The notes beneath the pieces are model-generated. The model had not been told where the DNA came from. It made no database searches and saw nothing but the letters and a program-made list of their open reading frames with translations. A program made the translations under genes and the position numbers. From Paenibacillus solanacearum (GTDB taxonomy: Bacteria; Bacillota; Bacilli; Paenibacillales; NBRC-103111): a stretch of 64,000 bases of DNA. Location of the stretch: positions 434,001 through 498,000 of the forward strand of contig NZ_CAJVAS010000001.1 in NCBI RefSeq assembly GCF_910593845.1, in the 5' to 3' direction. Shown piece after piece: positions 35,118-42,675 of this stretch (position 1 is its first letter; every line of letters begins with the position of its first letter).

Positions 35118-36203
35118 ATGCAGAGAGAAATTACGGCGTGGCAGTTTTACATATTAACGTTCGGCCTGACCGTAGGCACTTCCATTCTGGTAACGCCTGC
35201 CGGCCTGGCTCATTCCGCGCGGGAAGACGCCTGGATCGCTTCGTTATGCAGCATACTGTTTAACCTGTTGATGGTTGTGCTGTATTTGGCCTTGTCCCGG
35301 TTGTATCCCGGAAAGACAATATTCGGGATGTTGGAGAGCGGCTTTGGCAAATGGCTGGGCAAAGCGGTTGCGATGTTGTATCTTTTTTATTTTTTGATCT
35401 TGACGGGCACGCTTCTGGGCAACCTCGGTTTTTTTATTACGAGCGAAATGATGACCGAAACGCCGATCGAGGCGATTCAAATCTTATTCCTGATCGCGGC
35501 CGCGATGTGCGTACGGCTCGGTATTGTAATTTTGGCAAGAATGGGGGAATTGATGTTCCCGCTGGTGGTTTCTCTGTTTCTAATCCTTGTACTTGCGCTG
35601 CTTCCGCAAATCGATTGGGACTATATCCGGCCTATGCTTGAAGACGGCTGGACGCCTGTAATGAAAGCCGGCTTTCATTCGGCCATGTTCCAGGAGCTGG
35701 TGGTGCTGCTGACAGTGCTTCCTCTGGTCAAAAGGGGGCCCGCTGTGGACCGGGCTTATCTGGGAGGCGCTATGACGGGAGGGGCGGTGTTGGCGATCGT
35801 CGTCCTGCTGAGCGTACTGATCATGGGCATCGAGCAGACGGAGAACAGCTCCTTCCCGGCCTTTGCGCTTGCCAAAATGATCAATGTCGGCAATTTCTTT
35901 CAGCGGGTCGAGGGCATCTTCATAACCATCTGGGTGCTGACCTTTTTTATCAAAATCTCTTTGCTCATCATATCTCTGCTGTGGGGGTTACAAGCCGTAT
36001 TCGGATTGAAGGGGCATCTTCCTTTGGTCTACCCCGTAATGGTGCTCATTATTATCGTCGCTTGGAACACGTACATCAACACGGTGTACATCAATGAGAT
36101 TATCGCAAAGGTGTGGTCGGGCTTTTCCATGCTGTATCTGCTGTTTTTCCCACTGTGCTTGTACGCGGTAGGGCTGGTGAAGAAAAGCTTCTCGCACAAG
36201 TAA
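35118..36203 (+). CDS. Spore germinant receptor B subunit (GerB family, amino-acid permease fold)
   Basis: 361 residues with about ten hydrophobic helices and almost no soluble domain. The start EITAWQFYILTFGLTVGTSIL is characteristic of GerAB/YndE-like proteins, which have the APC transporter fold and hold the germinant-binding pocket. GGGGAG lies 7 bases before the ATG. It is the last gene of the first germinant-receptor operon. No clear terminator separates it from the second operon. Confidence 0.92.
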   Translation: MQREITAWQFYILTFGLTVGTSILVTPAGLAHSAREDAWIASLCSILFNLLMVVLYLALSRLYPGKTIFGMLESGFGKWLGKAVAMLYLFYFLILTGTLLGNLGFFITSEMMTETPIEAIQILFLIAAAMCVRLGIVILARMGELMFPLVVSLFLILVLALLPQIDWDYIRPMLEDGWTPVMKAGFHSAMFQELVVLLTVLPLVKRGPAVDRAYLGGAMTGGAVLAIVVLLSVLIMGIEQTENSSFPAFALAKMINVGNFFQRVEGIFITIWVLTFFIKISLLIISLLWGLQAVFGLKGHLPLVYPVMVLIIIVAWNTYINTVYINEIIAKVWSGFSMLYLLFFPLCLYAVGLVKKSFSHK

Positions 36204-36339
36204 ACGAGATATCTAGGACAGACGGGAGGCCGGTGGGCGGTATATTTGCTGCGTGCTATGCGATACGTATAGAAATGCTAAATTTGTAAAATAGTAATAG
36301 GTGCGCATAACGAATATCGTACAGGGGACCGATCGATGC

Positions 36340-37881
36340 ATGGGATACCTTCGTAACTGGCTTGGACGCAAAAAACAAAATCCCTTGAGGCAGCAAGAGC
36401 CAAGCGGGAGCATGCCGATGCCGATCAGAGACGATATACAGACCAATGTCGACTTGCTGAGAGGGTTGTTCACGCATACGCCCGATTTGATTATTCGGCG
36501 ATTCCGCATCAAGACCAGCGGCGCGCTTGCCGCGCTTGTCTATATGGATGAGCTGACGGACCGCAAGGCGATCAACGATAACGTGCTGCACCCGCTAATG
36601 CATGAGGCGGGCGAAGGCAGCGAAACCGACAGCATCATTACAGTGGGCGACGTAAGGCGCGCCTTCGACATGCTGCAGATCGAGCGAGCGATTCTGCAAG
36701 GGAGAAGCGTGCTGCTCGTAGACGGCGTGCGTACGGCCGAAGTGTTTGACACACAGGGCTGGCCGCAGAGAGCCATTGAAGACCCGCAGCTGGAAGCCAG
36801 CATCAAAGGCTCCCATCAAGGCTTCGTCGAAACGGCCACGCAAAATATCGCCATGATCCGCAGATACATCCCGGACCGCGAATTGAAAATCAAAGAGTTT
36901 ATCGTCGGGAAACGCGGAGCGACCAAGGTCAGCGTCCTGTACTTGGCTGACGTTGCGAATCCGGAAACGCTGCAGGAGCTTGAAGACCGCATCGCGCGAA
37001 TCGACGTGGATGCTGTGCTCAATACGGGAGAATTGGAGGAATTTATCGAGGACAACCCGTATTCGCCGTTTCCACAGTTTTCGACTACGGAACGCCCGGA
37101 TGCGGTTGCGTCGCATGTATTGCAGGGGAGACTGGCCGTCGTTATCGATCGAACGCCGGGCGTCTTGATCGGCCCCGTTTCTTTTATCACTTTTTTTCAA
37201 AGTGTCGATGATTACAATTCTCGCTGGCAGAGCTCTTCGTTTTTGCGAATCATCCGGTTCTTTGCTTTTTTTGTGACCATTCTGCTCCCCGCTATATATA
37301 TTGCGGTCATTTCCTTTAATTTCGAAGTTATCCCTCTGCAGCTGCTGCTGTCGGTCGGGACGTCCAGAGTGGACGTGCCGTTCACACCTCTGGTTGAAGC
37401 ACTTATTATGGAGCTCACCCTCGAGATGTTAAAGGAAGCGGGCATCCGGCTGCCGGCGCCGATTGGCCAAACTGTAGGCATTGTAGGTGCCATTGTCATC
37501 GGGCAGGCGACGGTGCAAGCCGGGATCGTCAGCAACATTATGGTTATTGTCGTGTCCTTGACCGCGCTGGCCTCCTTCATTGTTCCCAATCACGACATGT
37601 CCGCCGCACTGCGCCTGATCCGTTTCCCCATGATGCTCATCGCTACATTTTTCGGACTCGTCGGGGTGGCGATCGGATTAATGGTGCTGCTCGGTCATCT
37701 GATCGCGCTGGAGTCGCTGGGAATGCCGTACTTCAGCCCGATCAGCCCGATGATGTTCGCCGATTGGAAGGACGCGCTCATTCGGATGCCTTTATGGAAA
37801 ATGAACAAGCGGCCCGTGAGCACGAATCCAATGCAGCAAATACGTCAAAGCACGAATGATCGGAAAGGTGACGACGGATGA
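36340..37881 (+). CDS. Spore germinant receptor A subunit, second operon (GerA family)
   Basis: About 513 residues. Soluble N-domain (TDSIITVGDVRRAFDMLQIERAIL, SIKGSHQGFVETATQNIAMIRRYI), then membrane segments with TPGVLIGPVSFITFFQSVDDYNSRW and KEAGIRLPAPIGQTVGIVGAIVIGQATVQAG. It is paralogous to the product at 32118. The start is uncertain; ATG 36340 has AGGGGA about 11 bases upstream, and a GTG at 36301 is an alternative. It overlaps the next gene by 4 bases. Confidence 0.93.
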   Translation: MGYLRNWLGRKKQNPLRQQEPSGSMPMPIRDDIQTNVDLLRGLFTHTPDLIIRRFRIKTSGALAALVYMDELTDRKAINDNVLHPLMHEAGEGSETDSIITVGDVRRAFDMLQIERAILQGRSVLLVDGVRTAEVFDTQGWPQRAIEDPQLEASIKGSHQGFVETATQNIAMIRRYIPDRELKIKEFIVGKRGATKVSVLYLADVANPETLQELEDRIARIDVDAVLNTGELEEFIEDNPYSPFPQFSTTERPDAVASHVLQGRLAVVIDRTPGVLIGPVSFITFFQSVDDYNSRWQSSSFLRIIRFFAFFVTILLPAIYIAVISFNFEVIPLQLLLSVGTSRVDVPFTPLVEALIMELTLEMLKEAGIRLPAPIGQTVGIVGAIVIGQATVQAGIVSNIMVIVVSLTALASFIVPNHDMSAALRLIRFPMMLIATFFGLVGVAIGLMVLLGHLIALESLGMPYFSPISPMMFADWKDALIRMPLWKMNKRPVSTNPMQQIRQSTNDRKGDDG

Positions 37882-38972
37882 GTAAAAACGCGCCGAACGA
37901 AATAACGGTCCTGCAATTCGCGTTTATGATTCACGGGGCGCAGCTCGGCATCGGGCTGTTATCGTTACCCAAAGTACTGGCGAAAGAAGCCGGAACCGAC
38001 GGATGGATCTCCTTGCTCATGGGATGGGCGGTCGCCGTCGTCTGCAGCATCGCTATCGTTCAACTGATGAAACGTCATCCGGGCGCCAGCTTGTTCGACT
38101 TGCTGCGCCAATATTTCGGCAAAGCTATCGGGACGCTGCTCAGCGCATTGCTTTCCCTCTATTATTATTTTGCATTCTTCACGAGCTTTTTTGCATCGGT
38201 GCACGTGTATAACGAGGAACTCTTGCCAAGGACCCCTGTATTTCTTCTGACACTATTGTTTTCACTTCCTGTATTTGCCATCACAAGGCATAAGCTGCGC
38301 GTCGTGGCTCGTTATGCTGAATTGGTGTTTTGGGGGTCTTTGTGGCTTATCCCTTTGTATTTGTATCCGCTTCGGGATGCGATCTGGCTGAACCTGCTGC
38401 CTGTCCTGCAGGAAGGATGGCTTCCCGTCCTCAATGGAGTGCCGACGACTGTGTACTCCTATCTCGGATTTGAAACCGCATTAATTTTGTATCCTCATCT
38501 TAGCAATAAAAAAAAGGCAGTGCATGGGGTTTTGCTTGGCAATACGTTAACCATGGCTATCTATTTTATTGTCGTTATCGTTTGCTTTACTTTTTTTTCG
38601 CCAGACGCCATTACTTCGTATAGTTTGCCAACGCTCAAGGTAGTCAAAATCATCGAGTTTCGCTTTTTGGAACGCATCGAGATTATCGTCTTGATCGGCT
38701 ACTTGTACATGCTTTCCAGATTGTGGATCATTTATTTGTACAGCGCCGTATTCAGTACCAGCGAACTGCTGAGGCAGAAGGAACACCGTTCGTATTTGCG
38801 CATGTTCATGCTGGGCGTGATTGTGTTTTCGTTTGTGTATTCCCCTACAATGGAATGGATAGAACAGATGAAGAAACTGTTCAACCAGCTAGGAATATAT
38901 TTCGCCTTTGCCTTTCCCGTATGTTTGTTCGGTTATACTCGTCTGGTAAGCGTGGTGCGAAGGGAGAATTAG
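37878..38972 (+). CDS. Spore germinant receptor B subunit, second operon (GerB family)
   Basis: 364 residues, ten predicted membrane helices, N-terminus EITVLQFAFMIHGAQLGIGLLSLPKVLAKEAG. It starts within the A gene (ATGA overlap), with AAAGGTGA upstream, and ends 4 bases before the C gene. Tight A-B-C packing is the usual arrangement, unlike the first operon. The germinant cannot be predicted from sequence by eye. Confidence 0.93.
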   Translation: MSKNAPNEITVLQFAFMIHGAQLGIGLLSLPKVLAKEAGTDGWISLLMGWAVAVVCSIAIVQLMKRHPGASLFDLLRQYFGKAIGTLLSALLSLYYYFAFFTSFFASVHVYNEELLPRTPVFLLTLLFSLPVFAITRHKLRVVARYAELVFWGSLWLIPLYLYPLRDAIWLNLLPVLQEGWLPVLNGVPTTVYSYLGFETALILYPHLSNKKKAVHGVLLGNTLTMAIYFIVVIVCFTFFSPDAITSYSLPTLKVVKIIEFRFLERIEIIVLIGYLYMLSRLWIIYLYSAVFSTSELLRQKEHRSYLRMFMLGVIVFSFVYSPTMEWIEQMKKLFNQLGIYFAFAFPVCLFGYTRLVSVVRREN

Positions 38973-38976
38973 ACGT

Positions 38977-40092
38977 ATGAAGCGTGCGTGCCTGCTCGTC
39001 TTAAGTGCGATCAGTATCCTTATAGCCGGATGTTACGATCAAACCAATCTGGAGGAACTATCGTTCACGCTGATGATGGGGCTGGACGTGGATGATCATG
39101 ACAATTTCATCGTGTATTCCTCGAGCCCGGTTTTCAATGAAGAAGCGAAGGATAACGTGGAGGTTCAATCCGTAGTTGCCCATACGCTGCGGGAAGCTCG
39201 CAACAAAATCGATGCGACGCTGACGGGCGTGACGATCGCCGGGAAAAATCAATCGGTTCTGCTCAGCAAGCGGTTCGTGCAACAAAAGGAAAATTGGTTT
39301 GACCTGATGGATTTGTTTTACCGGGAAGCGAAGCAAAGTGCATCTCCGAGAGTCGTGCTGGTCGACGGGCCGCTAAGCGAGATATTCAATTTAAGGCCGG
39401 GAGACAAACCGCGTCTTCCCATTCATGTCAGAAGGCTGATCGACACGGCGCACCGCAGAAACATTACGGTGATGACCACGCTGCAGGATTTGCGCCGCCA
39501 AGTTAAAGATCGGGCGATGATGCCTTATATATCGGAAATCAAGAGAGAGAAGAGGGAGATTAAAGTCACCGGGACGGGTTTATTGTCGAAGGAAGGAAAA
39601 TATGCGACCTCCCTCTCGATTTACGAAAGCGAGCTGTTGTTGATTCTTCAAAATCATATCAAAGATAACGCAACCGTTTCGTTGCCCGTGAACCTGTCCC
39701 ATATTAGCGGAAGTAACAACGAATATGTCGCGATTGATATCAAAAAAATTAAACGAAAAATAAAAACATCCTTCGACGGAGAGACGTTCCGATTCGACGT
39801 CACCTTGAAGCTTCTCATCACCTTGTTGTCTAAGGACTTTAATATCGATATACAACAAGATATCGACACATTGAAATCGGAAATCGGCCGACAACTGCAG
39901 GAAGGATTTACGGCGCTCATTGCCAAATGCCAGTCCCACCGCGTCGATCCCGTCGGCTTCGGCCTCCATGCCAGAGCGTTTCAGTATGCCGCATGGAAAT
40001 CCGTACAGGATCAGTGGGATACCGCTTTTGCGAAAGCGAAGATCGGCGTCAAGGTGCACATTGATATGCAGTCGGCCGGCGTCACCGAATAG
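38977..40092 (+). CDS. Spore germinant receptor C subunit, second operon, lipoprotein (Ger(x)C family)
   Basis: 371 residues. Lipobox IAGC (SAISILIAGCYDQTNLEELSF); the mature start follows the Ger(x)C pattern with an early MMGLDVDDHDNF. AAGGGAGAA lies before the ATG. It ends the second germinant-receptor operon. Confidence 0.92.
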   Translation: MKRACLLVLSAISILIAGCYDQTNLEELSFTLMMGLDVDDHDNFIVYSSSPVFNEEAKDNVEVQSVVAHTLREARNKIDATLTGVTIAGKNQSVLLSKRFVQQKENWFDLMDLFYREAKQSASPRVVLVDGPLSEIFNLRPGDKPRLPIHVRRLIDTAHRRNITVMTTLQDLRRQVKDRAMMPYISEIKREKREIKVTGTGLLSKEGKYATSLSIYESELLLILQNHIKDNATVSLPVNLSHISGSNNEYVAIDIKKIKRKIKTSFDGETFRFDVTLKLLITLLSKDFNIDIQQDIDTLKSEIGRQLQEGFTALIAKCQSHRVDPVGFGLHARAFQYAAWKSVQDQWDTAFAKAKIGVKVHIDMQSAGVTE

Positions 40093-40136
40093 CGCTATAG
40101 TCAAGGCGGTTACGCGAGCTCGGCTCATGCAACCGC

Positions 40137-40162
40137 AAAAAAGAGGCTGCCGCGGCAGCCTC
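40137..40162 (-). terminator. Terminator for the small minus-strand gene
   Basis: GAGGCTGCC/GGCAGCCTC inverted repeat with six T on the minus strand. It lies between convergent genes and may also slow transcription leaving the germination operon. Confidence 0.65.
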
Positions 40163-40181
40163 CAGCCAGTGACCGGGGATG

Positions 40182-40340
40182 TCAATTCATAATGATGCCG
40201 TTAAACAAGTGCTCGTTGCCCAGCATCAGATTGATGATGAAATAAAATAACGGAGAACCAAGAAGGATAATGAATATAATGCAGAGCGGAACTAACCCGT
40301 TAAAAGGCTTCGATTGATGCGTTTTTTTGGCTGTTTCCAT
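40182..40340 (-). CDS. Small single-pass membrane protein, 52 residues
   Basis: The sequence begins METAKKTHQSKPFNGLVPLC, continues with one long hydrophobic helix (IIFIILLGSPLFYFIINLML) and ends GNEHLFNGIIMN. GGGGGCAAAAT precedes the ATG on the minus strand, and a terminator follows the stop. Complete signals and composition argue it is real. A 14-bp palindrome (40365-40378) lies just upstream. I know no family for it. Confidence 0.6.
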   Translation of the reverse strand: METAKKTHQSKPFNGLVPLCIIFIILLGSPLFYFIINLMLGNEHLFNGIIMN

Positions 40341-40364
40341 AGGATTTTGCCCCCATTCCATAAC

Positions 40365-40378
40365 TTGATTATAATCAA
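40365..40378. promoter_or_regulatory. Palindrome upstream of the small membrane gene
   Basis: TTGATTATAATCAA is a perfect 14-bp palindrome that includes a TATAAT-like word on both strands. It lies 25 bases from the minus-strand start, so it could be promoter, operator or both. Confidence 0.35.
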
Positions 40379-40562
40379 ATTATAGGTTGCGTTCGCGACG
40401 GTGTAAGTGACATTTATCACAGCTGCACGCATGTGTCTTGCGACAAAAGCGTCGACACGCAGCTTGCCGCCTACTGAACGATCGCGAATGGCAGGCGTAC
40501 ACTTGTTGGAGAAGTCTGGTGTGCCGAAGAAACAGATCAACTTACTTTATGGAGGTTCATGT

Positions 40563-41603
40563 ATGACACATTCGCAAACGGTTCAAGCCTTGTTTAAACC
40601 ATGGGCGCACGCGAAGCTGCCGCTGCCTAATCGGGTTGTGATGGCGCCGATGACGCGGCAATGTTCTCCGGACGGCGTTCCGGGCGCCGACGTGGCCGCA
40701 TATTACCGCCGCCGGGCGGAAAACGGCGTCGGACTGATTGTGACGGAAGGGACGATTATCCGGCATCCGGACGCATCGAATCAGCCGAACGTGCCGCATA
40801 TGTATGGCGAAGCAGCGTTAAACGGCTGGGCGAACGTCGTTGCCGCGGTTCATGATGCTGGCGGCCGGATCATCCCGCAAATTTGGCATATAGGAACGAG
40901 AGGCCACGTCAACGATTATTCGGAATCGGACATCGCCGCGATCGTCGATGCTTTCGCCCAAGCGGCCTTGGAGGCGAAGCGGCTTGGGTTCGACGGCATG
41001 GAGCTCCATGGCGCGCACGGTTATTTGATCGATCAATTTTTCTGGGAGAAGACGAACAGCCGGACCGATAGCTATGGCGGCGACATGCTGAAGCGCACCC
41101 GCTTCGCGGTGGACGTGATCGAAGCTTGCCGCCGCGCCGTCGGTCCGGAATTTCCAATCGTGCTGCGCTTCTCGCAATGGAAGGCAAGCGACTACGGCGC
41201 GAAGCTGGCCGCTACGCCGGCGCAGCTGGAACAGTTTCTGGCTCCGCTGGTTCAGGCGGGCGTCGATATATTCCATTGCTCGACCCGGCGGTTCTGGGAG
41301 CCGGAGTTCGAAGGCTCGAATCTTAACCTTGCCGGCTGGACCAAACAGCTGACGGGACTTCCGACGATCACGGTCGGCTCGGTCGGCCTCGACAGCGATT
41401 TCATGAGCTTCTTTACCGAAGGAAAGGCAGCCGGCAACGACAAACTCGACGGACTGATCGAGCGGCTCGAACGCGACGAATTCGATCTGGTGTCCGTAGG
41501 CCGCGCTTTATTGGTCGACCCGGCGTGGGCGGACAAAATCCGCGAGAACCGGACGGACGAGCTGATCTCCTTTACCCCGGAGGCGCTGAAAACCCTATAT
41601 TAA
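40563..41603 (+). CDS. NADH:flavin oxidoreductase, Old Yellow Enzyme family
   Basis: 346 residues forming an FMN-binding TIM barrel. FMN and active-site stretches: RVVMAPMTRQCSPDG near the N-terminus, ELHGAHGYLIDQFFWEKTNSRTDSYGG in the middle (His-Gly-Ala-His in the usual H-x-x-N/H position), and TVGSVGL and SVGRALLVDPAW near the phosphate site. The family reduces alpha,beta-unsaturated carbonyls with NAD(P)H. GGAGG lies 7 bases before the ATG. It converges with the AraC gene and overlaps it by 4 bases. The substrate is unknown. Confidence 0.9.
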   Translation: MTHSQTVQALFKPWAHAKLPLPNRVVMAPMTRQCSPDGVPGADVAAYYRRRAENGVGLIVTEGTIIRHPDASNQPNVPHMYGEAALNGWANVVAAVHDAGGRIIPQIWHIGTRGHVNDYSESDIAAIVDAFAQAALEAKRLGFDGMELHGAHGYLIDQFFWEKTNSRTDSYGGDMLKRTRFAVDVIEACRRAVGPEFPIVLRFSQWKASDYGAKLAATPAQLEQFLAPLVQAGVDIFHCSTRRFWEPEFEGSNLNLAGWTKQLTGLPTITVGSVGLDSDFMSFFTEGKAAGNDKLDGLIERLERDEFDLVSVGRALLVDPAWADKIRENRTDELISFTPEALKTLY

Positions 41604-42466
41604 TTAGTACTAATGGTATGTTGTGCTGATGACTCGCCGCTTTGCGAAGCGGCGAGTTTGTCGCTTGCCATCGACTTGAACGCTCTCGGATTGGTGCCGT
41701 ACCGTTTGCGGAACAAGCTGGCAAAATGATTGTAGCTCTGAAACCCGACATCCTCCGCAACCTCGGTCGCCCCCCTGTCCGTATGCTCCAATAACAGCGC
41801 TGCCTGATCCAGACGAATCCGGTTCAACGCTTCAATGATCGAGCAGCCTACCGTTTCCTTGAACAAATGCGATAACCTGGAGGGAGATAGCCCGACTTCC
41901 CGCGCCAATTCCGCAATTTGGAAAGGCCGCTTCATTTGCGTCGATAGCAGGTGAAGGGTCTGTTCGATACGGGGATCCATGGGGTTGCTTTGGCGCTGCT
42001 TCAGCAAAAGCAGTATTTCTCGAAGAGACTGATGGCATAATTCCTGCCAATACGGCCTTCGCTCCTGCCAATCCGCAATGATCCGCTTGAACGCCCGGTA
42101 CATTCGTTTGAGCACATAGCTGTTATCGATATGCACGATGGCGCATGCCTCGGCAAATTCGAACCTCGGCTCGAGCAGCTCCGGCGAGAAATGAGTCCAT
42201 ACGAAGTTCCACACCTCGCCGCGGCATGTTCCATATTGATGAGGGGTATCGCCTCTCATAATCGCTACATCCCCAGCCCGGCAAATCCGCTTCCCCTCAT
42301 CGGTGATAAAGTAACCTTCCCCCTGCAGCGTTAGCGCCAGCAAACAATCTCTGATCCCTTCCGGTCGTTTTACACTATAAGAATCGTTTTCCGCAAAATG
42401 CCCCGCGACGATGATGCCCTGTACAGGATAATCGTTGTAGTCATCCGGATCGTTATACTGTTTCAT
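41600..42466 (-). CDS. AraC-family transcriptional regulator
   Basis: About 288 residues. N-terminal cupin-like domain (KRICRAGDVAIMRGDTPHQYGT), C-terminal double helix-turn-helix (FQIAELAREVGLSPSRLSHLFKETV, then AEDVGFQSYNHFASLFRKRYGTNPRAFKS). ATG 42466 is chosen for GAGGTG 9 bases upstream. The last ~20 codons run through a hairpin that may terminate the convergent gene. It faces the GH2 gene across 209 bases, so it is the likely activator of the GH2/DUF5107 genes. Confidence 0.87.
   Translation of the reverse strand: MKQYNDPDDYNDYPVQGIIVAGHFAENDSYSVKRPEGIRDCLLALTLQGEGYFITDEGKRICRAGDVAIMRGDTPHQYGTCRGEVWNFVWTHFSPELLEPRFEFAEACAIVHIDNSYVLKRMYRAFKRIIADWQERRPYWQELCHQSLREILLLLKQRQSNPMDPRIEQTLHLLSTQMKRPFQIAELAREVGLSPSRLSHLFKETVGCSIIEALNRIRLDQAALLLEHTDRGATEVAEDVGFQSYNHFASLFRKRYGTNPRAFKSMASDKLAASQSGESSAQHTISTN
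41632..41661 (+). terminator. Hairpin inside the AraC 3' end, likely terminator of the oxidoreductase gene
   Basis: ACTCGCCGCTT/AAGCGGCGAGT perfect 11-bp stem with a 4-base loop, followed only by TTTG, so termination strength is uncertain. Confidence 0.45.
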
Positions 42467-42562
42467 GCCTGAATACACCTCGAATTCGAATGCCCCGTAA
42501 GATCTTGCAATGGGGGGTAGAATGAATTGTAGCATATTATCAATAGCGAATGGAGCTCTTAT

Positions 42563-42576
42563 TGCTAAAAATAGCA
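42563..42576. promoter_or_regulatory. Inverted repeat in the AraC/GH2 divergent region
   Basis: TGCTA-AAAA-TAGCA lies about 110 bases before the GH2 start and 97 before the AraC start. It may be an operator, with no further support. Confidence 0.3.
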
Positions 42577-42675
42577 GAATTGTGATAGTAGATTAGCGAG
42601 TTTGTTACTTCCGGCCCGAGGGGTGTTTGGATAAGATAATCGTATAGAACAAGTTCATTTTAAGGAGGGGCCGAA

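Noticed and set aside
40407-40562. N-terminal extension of the oxidoreductase
   Set aside because: A canonical GGAGG precedes ATG 40563 and the family starts there. Similar extensions before 19889, 21552 and 53786 were dropped for the same reason.
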